Position numbers and translations under genes: made by a program
The notes under the pieces: generated by a model
Told to the model about the DNA's origin: nothing
Seen by the model: the letters and a program-made list of their open reading frames with translations, nothing else
The model's database searches: none
Part shown: positions 1 through 10,742 of the stretch, piece after piece
Layout: every line of letters begins with the position of its first letter
How positions within the stretch are numbered: position 1 is the first letter of the stretch
NCBI GenBank assembly: GCA_018971025.1
Contig: JAGWVE010000001.1
Span: 1 to 64,000 of the forward strand
Length of the DNA: 64,000 bases
Source: Bacteroidota bacterium
Lineage (GTDB): Bacteria; Bacteroidota; Bacteroidia; Chitinophagales; Chitinophagaceae
Direction of reading: 5' to 3'

Positions 1-624
1 GTTCCTGGTCACCCCGTTGCACTAGCATTACTAGACCAACTAGATTTTCCATTAGCAGCCCCAAGTGCCAATCCATTTGGATCTATTAGCTCAACAACGG
101 CAAAACATGTACATGATTATTTTACTGATACGCTAGAAACAATTTTAGATGGCGGACCTTGTACAAAAGGGATTGAATCTACCATTATTGGTTTCGAAAA
201 TGAACAACCTATTTTATACAGACAAGGAAGTATTTCTATAGAAGATATAGAAAAAATAACGGGCAAAGTAGAGATGCGTGTTCATAATGATAATAGTGCT
301 CCAGCAGCACCAGGCATGCTTTCTAGACATTACGCCCCCAATACAACAACCATTTTAACTGACGATATTGATATTGCCATTGAACAATATGAAAGATATA
401 AAATTGGCTTGCTCTTATTTAAAAATACGATGGTACCGGATATTATAACTACTGTAGAAGTTCTTTCAAATACAGGAGATACCGAAGAAGCTGCTAAAAA
501 TTTATATGCTGCCATGCACAGGTTAGATAAACAAAACCTGGATATAATTATCGCAGAAAGGCTTCCCAATGCTCAACTTGGAATTGCCATTAATGATAAA
601 TTAGAAAGAGCAACGAAAAAGTGA
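1..624 (+). CDS. Sua5/YciO/YrdC-type L-threonylcarbamoyladenylate synthase, 5'-truncated by window edge
   Basis: Frame 1 is open from base 1 (VPGHPVALALLDQLDFPLAAPSANPFGSIS...); C-terminal Sua5-like domain with PGMLSRHYAP motif; stop 622-624. Confidence 0.9.
   Translation, partial: VPGHPVALALLDQLDFPLAAPSANPFGSISSTTAKHVHDYFTDTLETILDGGPCTKGIESTIIGFENEQPILYRQGSISIEDIEKITGKVEMRVHNDNSAPAAPGMLSRHYAPNTTTILTDDIDIAIEQYERYKIGLLLFKNTMVPDIITTVEVLSNTGDTEEAAKNLYAAMHRLDKQNLDIIIAERLPNAQLGIAINDKLERATKK
535..624 (+). repeat. 90-bp direct repeat copy A (3' end of the sua5-family gene)
   Basis: Hand alignment with 10646-10735: 6 mismatches in 90, same codon register, both ending ...LGIAINDKLERATKK*. Confidence 0.93.
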
Positions 625-640
625 ATGGATGGGCTATACA

Positions 641-2443
641 CTAATTACTTCTATCTAATCCAGATGAAATTAACTCTTTTATGTAAATGAATTCTTTTGG
701 AATTTTGTCTTTCATTTGATCAAATAAGTTTTCATGGGCATGTAATTCCATTTCCCATGCTGTTTTATCAACTTTCATTACTTTCTCGAACGAATTTTTT
801 GAAAATGTCAATGAACCCCATTTGATATCCTCATACCTTGGCAACCATCCAATTTTACTTTCAACAGATACTACCTCCCCATGTATTCTTTGAATAATCC
901 AAATTAGCATCCGCATATTTTCACCAAAACCCGGCCAAATAAATTTTCCTTCTTCGTCTTTTCTAAACCAGTTTACGCTGAATATTTTTGGGGGATTGGG
1001 GATTTTTTGTCCAAATTGTAACCAATAATCAAAGTACGATGCCATATGGTAGCCACAAAATGGCAACATAGCAAATGGATCTCTCCTAACTTTTCCTTGT
1101 TCACCAAATGCAGCAGCCGTTGTTTCGGAACCCATTGTTGATGCAAGATAAACACCAAAATTCCAATTAAAAGCTTGATAAATTAAAGGGACTGTATCAC
1201 TTCTTCTTCCTCCAAAAATGAAAGCGTTGATAGGCACTCCATTAGGATTTTCCCATTGGTCATCAATACTAGGGCATTGTTTAGCAGGAGCTGTGAAACG
1301 CGCATTCGGATGTGCAACCAATTCCCCAGAATTTGGATCATGCAATTCCCCTTTCCAATTGTATATAATTTCAGGAGCTTTATCTGTCATTCCTTCCCAC
1401 CAAATATCACCATCTGGAGTAATCCCTACATTTGTAAAAATACTATTAGCGGATAGTGCTTTCATAGCATTTGGATTACTAGTAAAATTAGTACCAGGAG
1501 CTACTCCAAAATATCCATACTCAGGATTTAATGCATAAAGTTTACCATCATTTCCTGGTTTGATCCAAGCAATATCATCTCCAACTGTTGTCACTTTCCA
1601 TCCCTCTAAATCATCAGGAGGGATTAGCATTGAAAAATTTGTTTTACCACAAGCACTTGGGAAAGCTGCAGCTACATATGTTTTTCTTCCAGAAGGTTCT
1701 TCAACACCAAGTATCAACATATGCTCTGCTAACCAACCTTCATCTTTAGCAATTTTAGATGCTAGTCGTAGTGCTAAACATTTTTTTCCTAAAAGTGCAT
1801 TGCCGCCATATCCAGAACCATAAGAAACTACTGACATTTCTTCAGGATAGTGGACAATATATTTAACAGTAGGATTACATGGCCATTTTACATCTTGTTG
1901 ACCAGTATTTAATGGAGAGCCAACTGTATGTAAACATTTGACAAAGTCACCATCAGGTCCTAACTCAGCTAAAACTGCAGACCCAACTCTTGTCATTATA
2001 TGCATATTCACAACAACGTAAGGCGAGTCTGTGATTTGAACACCGATTTTTGAAAAAGAGGAACCAATTGGACCCATACAAAAAGGCACCACATACATTG
2101 TCCTACCAATCATAGACCCATTTAATAAGATATCTAATTTTTTTTTCATGTCATCTGGATCCATCCAGTTATTGGTTGGACCAGCATCCTCTTTTATTTT
2201 CGAACAAATAAAAGTGAATTCTTCAACTCTAGCAACATCACTTGGATCAGAATTACAAGCATAAGAATTTGGCCATTTATTTTCGTTTAGTTTTACAAAT
2301 GTGCCTTGATCTACCATTAACTGACACAAAGCATTATATTCTTCTTTTGAGCCATCACAAATTTTTACTGAATCTGGATTACACTTATCTTTTACTTCAT
2401 TGATAAAATTCTTTAATTTATCGTTTGATAGCTGCTCTAACAT
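641..2443 (-). CDS. pckG: Phosphoenolpyruvate carboxykinase (GTP)
   Basis: 600 aa; [13 protein letters not shown] and GDDIAW motifs; typical GTP-PEPCK length. Confidence 0.96.
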   Translation of the reverse strand: MLEQLSNDKLKNFINEVKDKCNPDSVKICDGSKEEYNALCQLMVDQGTFVKLNENKWPNSYACNSDPSDVARVEEFTFICSKIKEDAGPTNNWMDPDDMKKKLDILLNGSMIGRTMYVVPFCMGPIGSSFSKIGVQITDSPYVVVNMHIMTRVGSAVLAELGPDGDFVKCLHTVGSPLNTGQQDVKWPCNPTVKYIVHYPEEMSVVSYGSGYGGNALLGKKCLALRLASKIAKDEGWLAEHMLILGVEEPSGRKTYVAAAFPSACGKTNFSMLIPPDDLEGWKVTTVGDDIAWIKPGNDGKLYALNPEYGYFGVAPGTNFTSNPNAMKALSANSIFTNVGITPDGDIWWEGMTDKAPEIIYNWKGELHDPNSGELVAHPNARFTAPAKQCPSIDDQWENPNGVPINAFIFGGRRSDTVPLIYQAFNWNFGVYLASTMGSETTAAAFGEQGKVRRDPFAMLPFCGYHMASYFDYWLQFGQKIPNPPKIFSVNWFRKDEEGKFIWPGFGENMRMLIWIIQRIHGEVVSVESKIGWLPRYEDIKWGSLTFSKNSFEKVMKVDKTAWEMELHAHENLFDQMKDKIPKEFIYIKELISSGLDRSN

Positions 2444-2476
2444 AAACTTTATTGCTATAATTTTTAACGTGAATAT

Positions 2477-3673
2477 TTATTTTTCAAATGCTTTACACAT
2501 TTTACTTCGATCAAAAAGATTTTCACTATTAGATATAAATATGGTCGCTACACTATTCCCAATAAAATTAGTGATAGCACGTGCTTCAGACATAAATCTA
2601 TCTACCCCTAACAAGAGGGCTAAACCCTCAATAGGTATGACTTTTACAGCACTTAATGTGGATGCCAAAATCACAAAACCACTTCCTGAAACACCCGCGG
2701 CACCTTTAGAAGTAATCATTAAAACACCGATAATCGTGAAAATCTGTTCTGTCGTTAAGTCTACCTTAAAAACCTGAGCTAAAAAAATGATAGCCATCGA
2801 AAGATAGATAGAAGTCCCATCTAAATTAAATGAGTACCCCGTAGGAACAACAAGTCCAACAACAGGTCTACTACAACCTAAATTTTCCAATTTATTCATC
2901 AAAGACGGTAAAGCAGCTTCAGAAGAGGATGTACCCAATACAATTAATAATTCATCTTTTAAATAAGAAAGTAATTTGAAGATATTGATCCTGTATATCA
3001 ATAAAATTCCACCTAAAATTAATACGACAAATAAAAACATTGTGATGTATACACTTAACATCAATTTTCCAAGTGGCAATAAAGTTGAAATTCCATATTT
3101 TCCTATTGTATATGCCATTCCACCAAATGCACCAATTGGTGAGAGTTTCATAATATAATGCAAGGCTTTAAATAGGTATTTTGAAATAAAGTTTATTTTA
3201 TCAATAACTATTTTCTTTTGTGGAATATATCCAAGAATTATTCCAATGAATATTGAAAATAATAAAACTTGTATGGTAATGTTTTCTTGGAAAAATTTAG
3301 CCCACGAAATTGAGGTAGAAGATTTAAATTTCTGTATTGATTCATAATCTATTTCTCCCGTATTAATTGAAACACCAGGCTGTACAATATATCCAACAAG
3401 TATTCCAATCGCCAGTGCAATAGTCGTGACAATTTCGAAATATAAAATTGCTTTTCCTCCAATTTTACCTACCTGCTTTAAATCATCCATCCCACATATA
3501 CCGATTACAATTGTTGTGAAAATTATAGGATTTATGAAAAGTTTTACAAGCTCTATAAAATACTTACCAAGTGGTTGCATATCAACCCCTGTTTCAGGAA
3601 AGAAATGCCCCACTATCACTCCAGCGACAATTGCCAACAAAACCCAAAAAGTGAGTTTTTTAAATAAATTCAT
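2477..3673 (-). CDS. Dicarboxylate/amino acid:cation symporter (DAACS family)
   Basis: 398 aa multi-TM; GTSSSEAALPSLMNKLE, PTGYSFNLDGTSIYLSMA motifs. Confidence 0.92.
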   Translation of the reverse strand: MNLFKKLTFWVLLAIVAGVIVGHFFPETGVDMQPLGKYFIELVKLFINPIIFTTIVIGICGMDDLKQVGKIGGKAILYFEIVTTIALAIGILVGYIVQPGVSINTGEIDYESIQKFKSSTSISWAKFFQENITIQVLLFSIFIGIILGYIPQKKIVIDKINFISKYLFKALHYIMKLSPIGAFGGMAYTIGKYGISTLLPLGKLMLSVYITMFLFVVLILGGILLIYRINIFKLLSYLKDELLIVLGTSSSEAALPSLMNKLENLGCSRPVVGLVVPTGYSFNLDGTSIYLSMAIIFLAQVFKVDLTTEQIFTIIGVLMITSKGAAGVSGSGFVILASTLSAVKVIPIEGLALLLGVDRFMSEARAITNFIGNSVATIFISNSENLFDRSKMCKAFEK

Positions 3674-3684
3674 TATTCAGTAAA

Positions 3685-4572
3685 TTATTTTCTTAAAAAA
3701 TCATTTGCTCTTAACCAGTTTATTGCCATGGGCATCCAACCTATGTCTTGCTCTTTATTATATGAAGCAAATCCATGACCCCCGTACTGATAAATTATCA
3801 TTTCTGATTTGACTTTATTTTTAACCAAGGCATTATAAAATGCTAAGCTATTTTGCACTAAAACGGTACTATCATTTTGAGCATGGACAATAAAACACGG
3901 CTTTGTAGAAGATGAAACATGCAATTCAGCTGAAAAATTATTTTTCTCATTTTCAGTTGGATCTTTACCCAATAAGACACTTCGTGATTTAGTTTTAGCA
4001 GACGTTAGCTCATCTCTAAAACTAATTACTGGATAAATTAAAAAATTGAATGCAGTTTTAAATCCTACTTTACTAACAGCTTTCATAGAAGCCAAGTGTC
4101 CCCCTGCAGACAATCCCATAATACCTGTATTCGTAGTATCAATATGCCAAACTAAAGCACTGTCTTTAATAATCTCGAAAGCTCTTTCTACATCATTATT
4201 GGGACATTTCTTATAATCTGCGTAAAATTGATTGATAAATGTTCTATACTTTAATACGATGGCCACAATACCATATTTGTTGAGCTCCTCTGCAATTTGA
4301 TATCCGCCATCGAAAATAGAAAGACTGGTAAAACCTCCTCCTGGACAAATTACAACAGCAGGCTTTTTTTCATCCTGAGTTGTTGGTTTATATACTACAA
4401 TCTCGGGGATTGAAACATTTTCAACCCTACCTCTTCCCGTAGTTACAATGTTTTCATTGTTTACAGAAAATAGATTTCCTGGAGGTGTGCCATTGTACAA
4501 CTTAACTCTAATTTGCGCATTTGTACCCAAAATAAAAAAGCAGAGTAAAAAAACAACTATATACTTTTTCAA
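3685..4572 (-). CDS. Secreted alpha/beta hydrolase (esterase, xylan-esterase-like)
   Basis: Signal peptide; CPGGGFTSLSIFDGGYQIA oxyanion region; GLSAGGHLAS nucleophile elbow; GGHGF near C-terminus. Confidence 0.85.
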   Translation of the reverse strand: MKKYIVVFLLCFFILGTNAQIRVKLYNGTPPGNLFSVNNENIVTTGRGRVENVSIPEIVVYKPTTQDEKKPAVVICPGGGFTSLSIFDGGYQIAEELNKYGIVAIVLKYRTFINQFYADYKKCPNNDVERAFEIIKDSALVWHIDTTNTGIMGLSAGGHLASMKAVSKVGFKTAFNFLIYPVISFRDELTSAKTKSRSVLLGKDPTENEKNNFSAELHVSSSTKPCFIVHAQNDSTVLVQNSLAFYNALVKNKVKSEMIIYQYGGHGFASYNKEQDIGWMPMAINWLRANDFLRK

Positions 4573-4575
4573 TTT

Positions 4576-5991
4576 CTATTGATTTACAGGTGTTACAGTA
4601 TACAAATCAGGATAATTTGAAGGCATACTCGTGTTTCTATCTACTTCAACTTGTGGATATAACATTCTTTGTGGTAAAACAGAACCAAAATTTACGGGTA
4701 TAGGAACTTTGATATTACTTTCTTTAAAAGTTCTTCTCATATCATTAAAACCCTCAAATGTCCCAATCAAAGTAATATATCGCTCTTCTAATATTTCTCT
4801 TAATAAGGCTTCCGTTGGAGTAAGTACTCTAGAAGTTGCATTTTCGATTCCGCCAACATTAAAATCCGCTGCAACATAAGGATCATATTTGTAGTTTCCT
4901 GTTGTAAGATAAGCTGCATTAATATATCCGCCGGTTGACATATAAGACCTAAAATTATTAAGTCTTATAAGCCCTGCATTTACACCATTTAATCTTGTAT
5001 CAGCTTCGGCTAGTATTAGTAAGTTTTCTGCATATGTCGCTAATGGGAATGAAGAAATTTGACCAAAGAATCCATTTGTTGTATAATTCAAATTGGTAGT
5101 TCCTGTACACAAATAACTCATTCTTGACTTTTCGATAGTTTTGCTATTGCCACGATATGTAGTTGCTGCTGCTGAGTTAACCAATCCAACAAAGAAGGAC
5201 CCATTTGCATCCATCCAAGATGGTCTATCTTGGGCAAAGAACTGATAATATTGATTATAGGTTCCCTTACCTGATGCGTTGTGGGGTGCCATCCAGTTAT
5301 TTGCTGCAGTGTTAATTCCTAGTGCCCCAAACTTTAAGGCATTGTTGTAATCTTTAACATGCAAATAATATCTAGCTTTTAAGGTATTAGCAGTTTGAAT
5401 CCACTTTGCCATGTTGCCAGCAAAATGAATATCCTGTGCAGAAAAGTCAACAAAAGAAGATGAATTCAAATTAATAATTGCAGAGTCCAGCATCGCTTGA
5501 ACTTTATTAAAAACATCAGCTTGTGCATCATATTTTGGATTCGGAAACCTATCATCACATGCTTGCGTATAAGGGATATCACCCCATAGATCTGCTGCAG
5601 TTGCAATAATATTAGCTTCAATAACTTGAGTTACACCAAGCATTCGTAAATTATTTACAGCGATTGCTTTTTGTTTTAAAATTTTTATGTTTTTGTATGC
5701 TCCAGAATAAATATTTTGCCAAGTTGCATCAAAATTGGTAGCACGCATATTGTATTGGAAGTAGTTTAAATATTGTTGCTGCTGCCCTTTAAAATAACCT
5801 GACCACATACCTGCTACTCTAGTTAATTCTCCCTCTTGCACATTCATATTTGCCACTAAGACACCCGTAAAAATGGCAGAGGCTGGAGCATCTGTTGGAT
5901 TGTTGGGATCGTTATTAACACCTTCAAATGATTTACTACATGAAGTAAATAATATCGATAAACCTAATATTGAAATATATAAATTTTTCAT
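4576..5991 (-). CDS. SusD/RagB-like outer membrane lipoprotein
   Basis: Lipobox LSILFTSCSKSF; SusD-like helices, EERYITLIGTFEGFNDMRRT; adjacent to SusC. Confidence 0.9.
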   Translation of the reverse strand: MKNLYISILGLSILFTSCSKSFEGVNNDPNNPTDAPASAIFTGVLVANMNVQEGELTRVAGMWSGYFKGQQQQYLNYFQYNMRATNFDATWQNIYSGAYKNIKILKQKAIAVNNLRMLGVTQVIEANIIATAADLWGDIPYTQACDDRFPNPKYDAQADVFNKVQAMLDSAIINLNSSSFVDFSAQDIHFAGNMAKWIQTANTLKARYYLHVKDYNNALKFGALGINTAANNWMAPHNASGKGTYNQYYQFFAQDRPSWMDANGSFFVGLVNSAAATTYRGNSKTIEKSRMSYLCTGTTNLNYTTNGFFGQISSFPLATYAENLLILAEADTRLNGVNAGLIRLNNFRSYMSTGGYINAAYLTTGNYKYDPYVAADFNVGGIENATSRVLTPTEALLREILEERYITLIGTFEGFNDMRRTFKESNIKVPIPVNFGSVLPQRMLYPQVEVDRNTSMPSNYPDLYTVTPVNQ

Positions 5992-6008
5992 CGTTGCATT
6001 TTTTTAAA

Positions 6009-9000
6009 TTAAAAATTAACTTTAATGCTAAATAAATAGGATTTTGTTGGAGGATTCACAAAATAATTGACCCCTCTTGCAGATGTAGATCCATTAACAT
6101 TACTATCAGGATCAAATCCTTTAACATTACTAATTAAAAATAAATTCCTACCACTTAAAGTAATCTCTAATGATTTGAAACCAAAATATTTCCAATTGCG
6201 TCCATTGATCAAATAAGAAAGGTTTAATTCCCTAAATCTTGTCCATGATGCATCTTCTAAATATTGCTCTCCAACATTACCAAACCAACCACCAGGTCCT
6301 GTATACCATTTTTGGTCTAGTGCAACAGCACCTCCACCAAAATCTTTAATATTTCCCCTAAATGGTGTATTTGCAGTAATAATTGTTCCATCATAACGTT
6401 TCAAATCTTTTGTTGATACAGACTCAAATTGAGTTGCCGCACTTGTACCATAATCAAGGAGTACTGCTTCTGTACCATTTGCAATTACTCCACCTTGCGA
6501 ATGTTCAACAAGCGCATTTAATTTAAAATTTTTATACTTAATATTTATGCCAGTTGAGCCCCTCCAATCTGGATTAGGATCACCAATAGCTTCTGCTGTT
6601 AATCCAGGGATTGGAAATCCGTTGGCATCAAGTAGGTAACCACCATTTGCATTTCTCTGAAATTTTATTGAATACAATTCGCCTAAAGCAAATCCCTTTA
6701 CTGCTCTCGAAGAAATACCTGATGTTCCACCAAGATTTATTGATTCTACGCCATTCAAACTAACTACTTGATTCTTGTTTTTTGTAAATGTTCCATAAAT
6801 TCCAATCTCAAGATCTTTTTTCTTGTATGCAGTAAAAGAAAGATCTGCTTCCCAGCCTTTATTTTCAATGATACCTGCATTCGCATAACTTGTATTGAAA
6901 CCCGCAGATGGTGATTGTGGAATATTTATTAATGCGTCTGTAGTTTTATTATTATATCTAGTAACACCCAATGTAATTTTGTTATCTAAAAATCGCATAT
7001 CAATACCAAATTCAATCTCCTCTTTTCTTTCAGGCATTAAATACGCATTTCCCTTGTTTACACTTTGCATGTAAGTTCCTGTTCCATACAATGCGGGATC
7101 AAGATAACCGCCCAATCCATCTTGGAACGTTCTTGATGAATAAATAGTTGAAGTATTGTATGGGGTTGGCTGTACACCAACTACTCCATAAGATGCTCTT
7201 AATTTACCAAAAGAAATGAAGCTAGAATTTTCAAAATATTTTAATTTGGTAAACTGCCATGCCAAGTCTGTAGATGGATAGAAGAATGTTTTGGGTGCCA
7301 ATTCACCAAAAGTAGATGCTGCTTCTAAACGACCCGTTGCATTCCAAAATAATTGATCATTAAATCCAAGTCCCATACTTGTATAACCTGCATTGGTGAG
7401 ACGCGTAATAAAATTATCTACCGTTGTTATATTTGTTGGAGTGGCATTGTCAAAATCAGAAGGGCCATTTGGAAGAATAAAATTCAGAGTGGTAGCACCT
7501 ACAACTGAAGATTTATATATATTGTTGTTGTATCCAAATAAAATATTTCCTTCAATTTTTGATGTAATCTCTTTTTCTATTTGAGCAATTAAATCATAGT
7601 TTAACTGATATTGATTATACTCTTCTCTTGTATAGGAGCCAGTATTTGCATTAGCTGTATAATAAGGAAAATAATTAATCTGCCTATCTGTGAAATAGTC
7701 AAGTCCCACTCTGTTAATAACTGAAAACCATTTTGCTAGTTTTATTTTCGCCTCTACCGCGTCTATGAATCGATTGACTTCACTATTATTTTTACTGTTA
7801 TTAATTACCCAAAATGGATTATTAAAACCTGGATTTGCACTTGCTCCTATGTAATTTCTGTATGAGCGCTGCCTATCTGTAGTAGCAGCTCCACCTGGAG
7901 CTGCATAATAAGAACCTATATAATCGGCATTATCAAAATCTGCTGGATTTCTTACCAAAGCAATCATTAGACCTGCATTATTCACACCTGTTTGAACTCT
8001 ATCAGAATATGAATTGGTATACGTGAACTTATTTGAGATAGAAAGCCAATTTGAAAGTTCTCTAGAAGCATTAAGCCTGAATGAAGTTCTTTTATATGTA
8101 GATCCAGATTTCAGAATACCCCTTTGGTCTAAATTGTTCAAACTCAAGTAATAGTTAGATTTTGCATCAGCGCCACTTACAGATATATTATTTTCTAAGT
8201 AAGCTCCATCTCCAATTACTTGATCGTAATTTTTTTTCAAAAAAGTCTCCTTTGAATTTTTTGTAACAATGGGATAGTATGTTTTTCCTGTGTTCCCTAC
8301 AAAATATGCTCCTGTTGTGTTCACTATATCATCTCCACCAGCTCTTAATGCAATTTTATCCCCCCAAGACCGGGTCTGATTTGCAACCCATTTACCATCA
8401 AGGCCTTGACCATAAACGTCTTGTAGACTAAAAAAATCACTTACTTTATCAATACTGTAAGTAGAACTAAAAGTAATATTCACTTTTCCGACAGAACCCT
8501 TTTTAGTAGTTATTACAATTACCCCATTTGCAGCCCTCGTTCCCCATAATGCCGCAGCAGATGCTCCTTTTAGAATTTGAACATTCGCAATATCGTCTGG
8601 ATTGATATCATTAAGACGGCTTTGTTGAGTTGTTCCACCATTCGTTTCATTTCTTGCATCACCAGCAATTGGAACACCATCAATAATAATTAGAGGATCA
8701 GTAGATCTTGTGATAGTGCTTTGACCTCTGAGTAAAATTTTAGATGCTGCACCTGGATCTCCGGATGTTCTGGAAACAATTACGCCTGAAGCCTTTCCAG
8801 CGAGCGCATCTACTAGGCCAGTTTCACCTGAATTAGAGACAGCTTCTGAAGTCACTTTAGCAGTAGTATAACCTAACTTGTCTTTTTTTGCTTCAAATCC
8901 CAATGCGGTAACGACTACATTGTTTAGTACTGAAACACTATTAGAAAGCTTATAAACTGGTTTTTCCTCCCCATTCCAGGTAAATTCTTTTGATTCAAAT

Positions 9001-9248
9001 TGAACATGGGTTATCGTAAAAGAAAGATTTGAACCATTAACTTTAAAGGTAAATTTACCTTGCTCATCCGTTATTTTTACAGATTTTGTACCTTTTAGGG
9101 TAACTACAGCCCCTTTAATCGGATTGTCTTGGTCATCGGTAACCAACCCATTTAGAACCCGATCTTGGGAAAAAGCTTGGAACTGCATACTAATGATGAA
9201 CATTAGTGTCCAAATAGTGTTTTTAATGAGTGTTTTTTTCATACGCAA
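6009..9248 (-). CDS. SusC/RagA-family TonB-dependent outer membrane protein
   Basis: 1079 aa; signal peptide, carboxypeptidase-D-like N-domain, plug domain (IDGVPIAGDARN, GTRAANGVIVITTKKG), terminal FSIKVNF. Confidence 0.95.
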   Translation of the reverse strand: MRMKKTLIKNTIWTLMFIISMQFQAFSQDRVLNGLVTDDQDNPIKGAVVTLKGTKSVKITDEQGKFTFKVNGSNLSFTITHVQFESKEFTWNGEEKPVYKLSNSVSVLNNVVVTALGFEAKKDKLGYTTAKVTSEAVSNSGETGLVDALAGKASGVIVSRTSGDPGAASKILLRGQSTITRSTDPLIIIDGVPIAGDARNETNGGTTQQSRLNDINPDDIANVQILKGASAAALWGTRAANGVIVITTKKGSVGKVNITFSSTYSIDKVSDFFSLQDVYGQGLDGKWVANQTRSWGDKIALRAGGDDIVNTTGAYFVGNTGKTYYPIVTKNSKETFLKKNYDQVIGDGAYLENNISVSGADAKSNYYLSLNNLDQRGILKSGSTYKRTSFRLNASRELSNWLSISNKFTYTNSYSDRVQTGVNNAGLMIALVRNPADFDNADYIGSYYAAPGGAATTDRQRSYRNYIGASANPGFNNPFWVINNSKNNSEVNRFIDAVEAKIKLAKWFSVINRVGLDYFTDRQINYFPYYTANANTGSYTREEYNQYQLNYDLIAQIEKEITSKIEGNILFGYNNNIYKSSVVGATTLNFILPNGPSDFDNATPTNITTVDNFITRLTNAGYTSMGLGFNDQLFWNATGRLEAASTFGELAPKTFFYPSTDLAWQFTKLKYFENSSFISFGKLRASYGVVGVQPTPYNTSTIYSSRTFQDGLGGYLDPALYGTGTYMQSVNKGNAYLMPERKEEIEFGIDMRFLDNKITLGVTRYNNKTTDALINIPQSPSAGFNTSYANAGIIENKGWEADLSFTAYKKKDLEIGIYGTFTKNKNQVVSLNGVESINLGGTSGISSRAVKGFALGELYSIKFQRNANGGYLLDANGFPIPGLTAEAIGDPNPDWRGSTGINIKYKNFKLNALVEHSQGGVIANGTEAVLLDYGTSAATQFESVSTKDLKRYDGTIITANTPFRGNIKDFGGGAVALDQKWYTGPGGWFGNVGEQYLEDASWTRFRELNLSYLINGRNWKYFGFKSLEITLSGRNLFLISNVKGFDPDSNVNGSTSARGVNYFVNPPTKSYLFSIKVNF

Positions 9249-9443
9249 TTGTTAGTTATTTAATTGTCAATCGTTTATTATGTTGAATATGGCTTCAACT
9301 GTTTTTAAAGATTGGTAAAAATATTTTTTGTTACATTAGTGGGTGAATTTTTAGACTTCTTAAATATTTCTTAATAATTTAGTTGAGTTCTGGAAAAAAA
9401 ATAAAAAACTGGAATTTAATAAATAATTAATTATCAATGTTTT

Positions 9444-10646
9444 ATGAAAATTATTTCCGGAAAGAACGAAATTGTCTATCTACTTTCAAAAGTCATTGAG
9501 AAGTATGAAAATGATAATAAAACTGTAATTACAAGAAATTCAAATAGGAAAAACTATGAACCTATTGCTCGGATTTTAAGTGAAATAAGCAACAGATTGC
9601 CATTTACACATATCGAGCTACAGCATGATATATACAACGAAGATAAAAATCCTTTAAATCAAGAATATCCGTACAGGAAATATGATATATCAGCCAACCA
9701 AGTAAAAGACTCCTATTTTAATCAGATTGTATCAAATCCAAGGCCTTTTTTAGTAGACGCTTGCTACATCTATTTGTATGGAAAAGGGAGAAAAGGGTTT
9801 ATTGAACAGCCAACTGATCCAAATCTAATTCAAGATGATGCAGCGCTTGAAAAGGAGAAAACCATGGTGAATAATTTCAAAAGTTCATTTAAAAAAAATC
9901 GAAATAATATTAAATTTTTATTTAGGCTAAGCATACTTCTTTCTGTTTCAACTTTTATACTAACACTGCTTTATTTAAAAGAAAAATATGAAAAGGACAC
10001 CCTGACCTCAGATATGAAAATTAAACCATATACGCCAACTAGAGAAGAAATAGAAAAACTAGAAGGAGTTTGGTTGTGTTATACCGGCTCCCCTCAAGCA
10101 AGAATATCCGATAAAAATAGGTATCATTTGATTGTTCCAAATATCATTAATGTAAAGTACAAAAATGGCTACTTTGTTTTTACTAGATATGGGGCAAGCT
10201 TTGATCATGCCGGCTTTATGCAATTTGAATCTCCTGGCATTGTATCGATACACTCTTATGTAAAGACAGCGGATGATGCAATAGAGTCACCAAGACACTC
10301 CTTATTAAAATTGGATCAAAAAAACAAATACTTAAATGTCATATCTGCTTCTTGGAATTTTGATATTGCCGAAAAAAATAAAATAATTGGAATCAGAGAG
10401 GTATACATGAAACAAGGATCGGGAGGGAAAATTAACGAAATCATCAACACACTTGAAAATGCTAGCTGTAGATGTAAAATTATTAAATGGGAAAGTAAAG
10501 ACAAAGAAGTGAAAACATTTTATTTAAAGAATGAATCACTAGATAGTTTACACGATACAGAACTAAAAAGTCTTTTAAACGAAAAAAGTATTTTATTACG
10601 AGACCCTAAAGAAAATTTAATCATACCTGATTCTACGAATAATTAA
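9444..10646 (+). CDS. Hypothetical single-TM protein with cytosolic N-domain and extracytoplasmic C-domain
   Basis: 400 aa ORF; one hydrophobic segment FLFRLSILLSVSTFILTLLYL; no family recognised. Confidence 0.75.
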   Translation: MKIISGKNEIVYLLSKVIEKYENDNKTVITRNSNRKNYEPIARILSEISNRLPFTHIELQHDIYNEDKNPLNQEYPYRKYDISANQVKDSYFNQIVSNPRPFLVDACYIYLYGKGRKGFIEQPTDPNLIQDDAALEKEKTMVNNFKSSFKKNRNNIKFLFRLSILLSVSTFILTLLYLKEKYEKDTLTSDMKIKPYTPTREEIEKLEGVWLCYTGSPQARISDKNRYHLIVPNIINVKYKNGYFVFTRYGASFDHAGFMQFESPGIVSIHSYVKTADDAIESPRHSLLKLDQKNKYLNVISASWNFDIAEKNKIIGIREVYMKQGSGGKINEIINTLENASCRCKIIKWESKDKEVKTFYLKNESLDSLHDTELKSLLNEKSILLRDPKENLIIPDSTNN

Positions 10647-10735
10647 ACTTGGATAAAATTATTGCAGAAAAGCTTCCCAATACTCAACTTGGAATTGCCA
10701 TTAATGATAAATTAGAAAGAGCAACGAAGAAGTGA
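10646..10735 (+). repeat. 90-bp direct repeat copy B: orphan 3' fragment of a sua5-family gene
   Basis: Encodes NLDKIIAEKLPNTQLGIAINDKLERATKK* with an in-frame TAA just upstream (10640-10642); 84/90 identical to 535-624. Confidence 0.93.
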
Positions 10736-10742
10736 AGTTGTA

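Noticed and set aside
6009-9248. Large SusC protein as a novel system
   Set aside because: Domain order and motifs are standard SusC/RagA; only the genomic context is of interest.
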